Position numbers and translations under genes: made by a program | Source: a virus | Strand: one strand, 5' to 3' | Virus record (IMG/VR): IMGVR_UViG_3300030012_001409 | Span: 1-23,853 of that record | DNA length: 23,853 bases | The notes under the pieces: generated by a model | What the model was told of the DNA's origin: nothing | Seen by the model: only the letters and a program-made list of their open reading frames with translations | Database searches by the model: none | Shown: positions 21,114-23,853 of the stretch, piece by piece | How positions within the stretch are numbered: the stretch's first letter is position 1 | Layout of the letters: every line of letters starts with the position of its first letter

Positions 21114-21533
21114 CTATATATCTGAAGTAATTGCACCTGAAGTCTGGAAGGTGATATTTATTTCTTGGATCTCACCAAGTGTTGCTCCATATTCTGCACC
21201 TGTAATAATTCCAGAAAAACCAAACTTCTTTGCACTTGCTGAACTATCTGGGAATAATTCAAACAATGCGTCAGCAGCATCACCTGTGGTTAAAACATCC
21301 TCAACAAATGCCAAATAATCACTGTTGCCAGCATTGTCATAAATTAGGGTTGCTGAACCTTCACCAGAAATAAGGCCACCAACAAAAGTTTTTGAGGTAT
21401 CACCCTGCACTGTAGTCTCTTGAGTATCTTTGGTAATAGATAAAGACCATGATCTTAACCCCCCGATATCAGCTTCTGTTCCAGCAGCGTTATGGAACAT
21501 TATTTTACCGACATCACCTTTTACAGCAGCCAT
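21114..21533 (-). CDS. Major tail tube protein
   Basis: A 139-aa protein. VKGDVGKIMFHNAAG, LRSWSLSITKDTQETTVQGD, SGEGSATLIYDNAGN and the C-terminal EIQEINITFQTSGAI strand match the beta-sandwich tube proteins of siphophages. It should polymerise into the tail tube. The position between terminator-like protein and chaperone agrees. The leader has no Shine-Dalgarno but is AT-rich (TATAAAATAAATA), possibly a promoter element for this highly expressed gene. Confidence 0.8.
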   Translation of the reverse strand: MAAVKGDVGKIMFHNAAGTEADIGGLRSWSLSITKDTQETTVQGDTSKTFVGGLISGEGSATLIYDNAGNSDYLAFVEDVLTTGDAADALFELFPDSSASAKKFGFSGIITGAEYGATLGEIQEINITFQTSGAITSDI

Positions 21534-21559
21534 AACAAAAAGAAAGTATTTATTTTATA

Positions 21560-21712
21560 TTAACCTTTTTTTGCTTTTTTTACATCTCTTTTAGATTTTT
21601 CTTGATTCTCCATATATCTTTTGCAATTCGGATCCCACATTCTAGAATCCCTCACACCTTTGACAGCTTCGATAGCATCAAGCATTTCTTCTGTTATTAC
21701 AAGTTTTGGCAT
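21560..21712 (-). CDS. Small hypothetical protein (50 aa) in tail operon
   Basis: ATG 21712 to TAA 21562-21560. The product is MPKLVITEEMLDAIEAVKGV followed by RDSRMWDPNCKRYMENQEK and a lysine-rich end. It starts 2 nt after the stop of the upstream gene and fills what would otherwise be a 180-nt gap. Unknown function. Confidence 0.6.
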   Translation of the reverse strand: MPKLVITEEMLDAIEAVKGVRDSRMWDPNCKRYMENQEKSKRDVKKAKKG

Positions 21713-21714
21713 GA

Positions 21715-22137
21715 TTAAAGATCCTCAAATATTTCAAAAGTTATTCTGATCTGAGTTTGAAACTTACCTTCAGGACTAGATGTTAAAACTTCAGGGCCAA
21801 CTGGTGAATCAAAAATAACATTTGAAACTGTAATATTATTGTAGAGGTCACGCAATCTTTTGCCAATTACATAGTTTGACCCTGGGCCTATTCCTTCTTC
21901 TGTAAATATATTTATCAAAACTAAACCGACAACACTGTTTGTAGAGTTGGCAGAACCGCCCATTGTTAAATAACTTCCAGAGCCAAAACTTGTCTGGCAT
22001 TGAACAAAAGTATCTTCTGTAGTGGAATCAAAAGCCATGTTGTTAAATACAACAGGTATTACTGGACTTGATGCAAGTTCTGTTGCAAGCCTAGCCTCTA
22101 TTGTGGATCTTACGGTGTTTAAATCAACTGCTGCCAT
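21715..22137 (-). CDS. Tail terminator-like protein (DUF4128-type)
   Basis: A 140-aa protein: NTVRSTIEARLATELASSPV, IPVVFNNMAFDSTTEDTFVQ, GLVLINIFTEEGIGPGSNYV, and QIRITFEIFEDL. Fold pattern and place, between the HK97-gp10-like gene and the major tail gene, fit proteins that cap the tail tube and join it to the head. A good AGGAGG Shine-Dalgarno lies just upstream. Its start shares one base with the previous stop. Confidence 0.75.
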   Translation of the reverse strand: MAAVDLNTVRSTIEARLATELASSPVIPVVFNNMAFDSTTEDTFVQCQTSFGSGSYLTMGGSANSTNSVVGLVLINIFTEEGIGPGSNYVIGKRLRDLYNNITVSNVIFDSPVGPEVLTSSPEGKFQTQIRITFEIFEDL

Positions 22138-22475
22138 TATGACCTCCTAAATTCATCTCTAATAAACTGCTCTAGTTGCTTTGCAATAAGTTCTGGATAT
22201 CCTTTTATTGTATTTTGACGAGTTCTATATTGACCACCCCAACTTGGAGGTAGGTTTGTTCCATATGCCACTGGTTCTGCATATTCGACATTTGTAAAAA
22301 CTTCCCCGATAAAAGGTTCTATCTGAACTTGAAATGAGTTTCTTAGATTTCCAGTATCTACAGGAGTAAATTCTTTAATATCTTTTTCTGCTTTGAAAGT
22401 TGCCTTTCGCACAGTCTTTTGGACTTTTTCACCAAAATGATCTCCGATATCAGTTAGGTTTATTTCTCTAGCCAT
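22137..22475 (-). CDS. HK97 gp10-like tail completion protein
   Basis: A 112-aa protein with the gp10-family pattern: helical N-terminus (VQKTVRKATFKAEKDIKEF), TPVDTGNLRNSF, EVFTNVEYAEPVAYGT, and C-terminal helix (ELIAKQLEQFIRDEF). It acts in joining head and tail. GAGGT Shine-Dalgarno precedes the start. The family identity is clear from the TPVDTGNLRNSF motif. Confidence 0.85.
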   Translation of the reverse strand: MAREINLTDIGDHFGEKVQKTVRKATFKAEKDIKEFTPVDTGNLRNSFQVQIEPFIGEVFTNVEYAEPVAYGTNLPPSWGGQYRTRQNTIKGYPELIAKQLEQFIRDEFRRS

Positions 22476-22477
22476 AG

Positions 22478-22831
22478 TTACCTCAAGATAAGATCAAAGC
22501 TTATTGCTATATTATTTTGCTCATTTGTAATCACCTGGATAATTTTAAATTCAACACTGCTTATCACAACTCTATCTTTTGTTGTTGGTACAAACGATAA
22601 ATCCCCTGCTGATATTGTTAATCTTTTATCCTGTGACTCAATCAGATCATTTACCTCAGACCTACTTACATTTGTTAAGGCACCTTTAACAGTGGTATCA
22701 GATGTAGATTCTGTTATTGCTCCTGTAGTGGTATTGTATGACCCTGCTGTAACTCTCCTGATAATCACATCACCACCAAGTTTACTCAGTGTTTTTGATG
22801 CTGCTTTTTTTAATGCGTTGGCTAAACTCAT
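22478..22831 (-). CDS. Head-closure / head-tail joining protein
   Basis: A 117-aa protein: basic helical N-terminus (LANALKKAASKTLSKLGGDV), then a beta part with IIRRVTAGSYNTTTGAIT, VKGALTNVSRSEVNDLI, RLTISAGDLSFVPTTKDRVV and VEFKIIQV. The repetition of strands and the position before the gp10-like gene fit head-closure (stopper) proteins. Overlaps the preceding paralogue by 4 nt (ATGA). Confidence 0.7.
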   Translation of the reverse strand: MSLANALKKAASKTLSKLGGDVIIRRVTAGSYNTTTGAITESTSDTTVKGALTNVSRSEVNDLIESQDKRLTISAGDLSFVPTTKDRVVISSVEFKIIQVITNEQNNIAISFDLILR

Positions 22832-23103
22832 AATCTATATACAATAACAGTGCCGCTATCTAATACAACAACAGAAAATGGGCCAAAAAATTCTGCTCCC
22901 GCTTTTAATTGAACTGAACGATGATCTCCAAAATATCCTGGCAAAATACTATCAAAATCTGTAATATCATCAACTGATGGAACTGAATCAAAAAGTTTTC
23001 CAATAGTAATTACAGAATCTTGTAAAGCAACAACCTTACCAAAACGTCCAGTATGAACGCTGGTATCATTAATAATTTTTGCCGCTGGATAATTTGAGAT
23101 CAC
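22828..23103 (-). CDS. Tandem paralogue C, unknown virion-type protein (91 aa)
   Basis: The start is GTG 23103, overlapping the previous stop (GTGA). It shares AAKIINDTSVHTGRFGKVVA and LQDSVI with the two upstream genes, and ends LDSGTVIVYRL. Compared with the others it has about 15 extra residues (VPSVDDITDFDSILPGYFG) in the middle. Probably a small structural protein such as a decoration protein, but this is inferred only from location. Confidence 0.65.
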   Translation of the reverse strand: MISNYPAAKIINDTSVHTGRFGKVVALQDSVITIGKLFDSVPSVDDITDFDSILPGYFGDHRSVQLKAGAEFFGPFSVVVLDSGTVIVYRL

Positions 23104-23327
23104 AATGAATAAGCAATTACAGTGCCACTTGTTAATGTAATACTTGTTATAACACCTTCTATTTCAGCAGTAGATTTAAACTGTAGAGATGTCAGATCGC
23201 CTGTAATGTTTTCAGAAACAAGGGTTGCAATGACAGAATCTTGCAGAGCAGCAATTTTACCAAATCTGCCTGTATGGGCATCAGTATCATTGATAATTTT
23301 GGCGGCTGGGAAATCAGAATAGGACAT
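23100..23327 (-). CDS. Tandem paralogue B, unknown virion-type protein (75 aa)
   Basis: ATG 23327 is chosen over the longer in-frame ATG 23351 because it starts 2 nt after the upstream stop and matches the start of paralogue C (FPAAKIINDT versus YPAAKIINDT). Shared blocks: DTDAHTGRFGKIAALQDSVI, SENITGDL, EGVITSITLTSGTVIAYSL. Shortest of the three, so it approximates the core fold. Confidence 0.7.
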   Translation of the reverse strand: MSYSDFPAAKIINDTDAHTGRFGKIAALQDSVIATLVSENITGDLTSLQFKSTAEIEGVITSITLTSGTVIAYSL

Positions 23328-23329
23328 AG

Positions 23330-23587
23330 TTAAACTCGGTAAGCTATACAAGCTCCATTTTGAAGCTTAATACTGGTAAATACACCCTCAATTATAAAAC
23401 CTACTGGAAATGATTCACCATCTAAAGAATTACCTGTATAATTTTCGCTTGCAAGAGTTGTGATATGTGTATTCTCAAAAAAATCAATCCTCTTAAATCT
23501 GCCTGTATGCGTAGCTGTATCTGTTATAACTTCTGCTCCCACATTATAGAAACCATCAACAGCACCAACTCCTAAAGCCCTAGACAT
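23330..23587 (-). CDS. Tandem paralogue A, unknown virion-type protein (85 aa)
   Basis: Shares DTATHTGRFKRIDFFENTHI, ASENYTGNSL, EGVFTSIKLQNGACIAYRV with the next two genes, with about 10 extra N-terminal residues. Shine-Dalgarno AGAGGAG lies within the end of the connector gene. Three paralogues in a row between the connector and head-closure genes probably form a small multimeric part of the capsid or neck. Confidence 0.7.
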   Translation of the reverse strand: MSRALGVGAVDGFYNVGAEVITDTATHTGRFKRIDFFENTHITTLASENYTGNSLDGESFPVGFIIEGVFTSIKLQNGACIAYRV

Positions 23588-23589
23588 AA

Positions 23590-23853
23590 TTAACTCCTCT
23601 TGATGCCGATATTTGCTCTTCCACCTATTCTAATACCCATTAGGTAATGATCAACTATCGGTGGGATGCGATCAATCCCAACCTGACCAAAGAATCTAGG
23701 TGTTGCATTTATATTACCAATACTCACAGTTGCAAAATCTTCCAGACCACTTAATTCTAACCCGTTCCTATTGTTGTTAAGATAAACAGCCAAAATGACC
23801 TGTGCATTTTTTACACGATCTGGGATTTCAGTATCGGTGTAATAATCAGCAAC
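23590..23853 (-). CDS. Head-tail connector protein, partial (start outside window)
   Basis: The frame stays open to the right edge, so the true start is outside; 87 residues are seen. VADYYTDTEIPDRVKNAQVI at the edge resembles the helical part of gp6/DnaT-like connector proteins of phages, and NATPRFFGQVGIDRIPPIVD, MGIRIGGRANIGIK form the C-terminal tail. It would attach under the portal. An internal TTG at 23793 should not be taken as the start, because the upstream residues fit the family. Confidence 0.65.
   Translation of the reverse strand, partial: VADYYTDTEIPDRVKNAQVILAVYLNNNRNGLELSGLEDFATVSIGNINATPRFFGQVGIDRIPPIVDHYLMGIRIGGRANIGIKRS

Noticed and set aside
23590-23793. A complete 67-aa gene starting at TTG 23793
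   Set aside because: The frame continues upstream to the window edge with residues that fit a connector protein, so this is the 3' part of a larger gene.
1-23853. CRISPR arrays, tRNA genes, insertion sequences, attachment sites, integrase
   Set aside because: No evenly spaced non-coding repeats, no cloverleaf candidates, no transposase or integrase motifs were found by eye; the only tandem repeats are coding ones in the fibre.

Overview
The window is an AT-rich piece of a tailed-phage genome with lambda-like (siphovirus) tail gene order; it could be a free phage, a prophage or a metagenomic phage contig. No integrase, terminase, portal, major capsid or endolysin gene is visible. Both ends cut through genes: a primase runs off the left edge and a head-tail connector runs off the right edge. 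Several proteins (the IPSYDPIRYDP-type protein at 9261-9881, the one-TM protein at 10089-10307, the fibre N-terminus, the exported Cys-containing protein ending at 9222) resemble, from memory, proteins of marine cyanophages and uncultured Mediterranean phages. A marine picocyanobacterial host is therefore my best guess, but it is inference. Many genes lack a Shine-Dalgarno sequence while others have a strong one, which fits such a host but does not prove it.

Left region (1-6883): replication and recombination. A leftward pair (a 47-aa ribbon-helix-helix protein and a PriCT-2 primase) diverges from a long rightward series: SNF2-like helicase, VRR-NUC nuclease, small ORFs, a cytosine-methylase-like half protein, a zinc-ribbon protein, a RecE-like PD-(D/E)XK exonuclease, a Rad52-type annealing protein, an HTH protein, a short SSB and three very small ORFs. 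The divergent promoter region holds a perfect 8-bp inverted repeat. Two internal promoters share a doubled GTTGACN box with 10-bp spacing. ATGA stop/start overlaps chain most genes from 3660 to 6006.

Middle region (6849-9254): two small leftward genes, then a rightward set consisting of a small membrane protein (holin candidate) and three exported proteins. The first two exported proteins look like distant paralogues, and the third has no start codon close to its signal-like segment. This set ends at a hairpin facing the late operon.

Right region (9261-23853, all leftward): morphogenesis. Reading in the direction of transcription from the right edge: head-tail connector (partial), three tandem paralogues of unknown role, head-tail joining protein, HK97-gp10-like protein, tail terminator-like protein, a 50-aa ORF, major tail protein, tail chaperone G with a -1 frameshift extension GT (slippery A AAA AAC), tape measure (519 aa), and the lambda M, L, K, I and J equivalents. 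These are followed by a fibre made of about twenty 17-residue repeats ending in a peptidase S74 intramolecular chaperone, then small accessory proteins.

The most interesting observations are these: one beta-rich module of about 70 residues has been inserted into three neighbouring tail-tip proteins (M, L and J equivalents); the L equivalent lacks its usual cysteine-rich Fe-S end; there is a programmed frameshift site; three tandem paralogues lie at the head-tail junction; the promoter boxes are duplicated; and the exported-protein cassette has an unexplained overlapping start.
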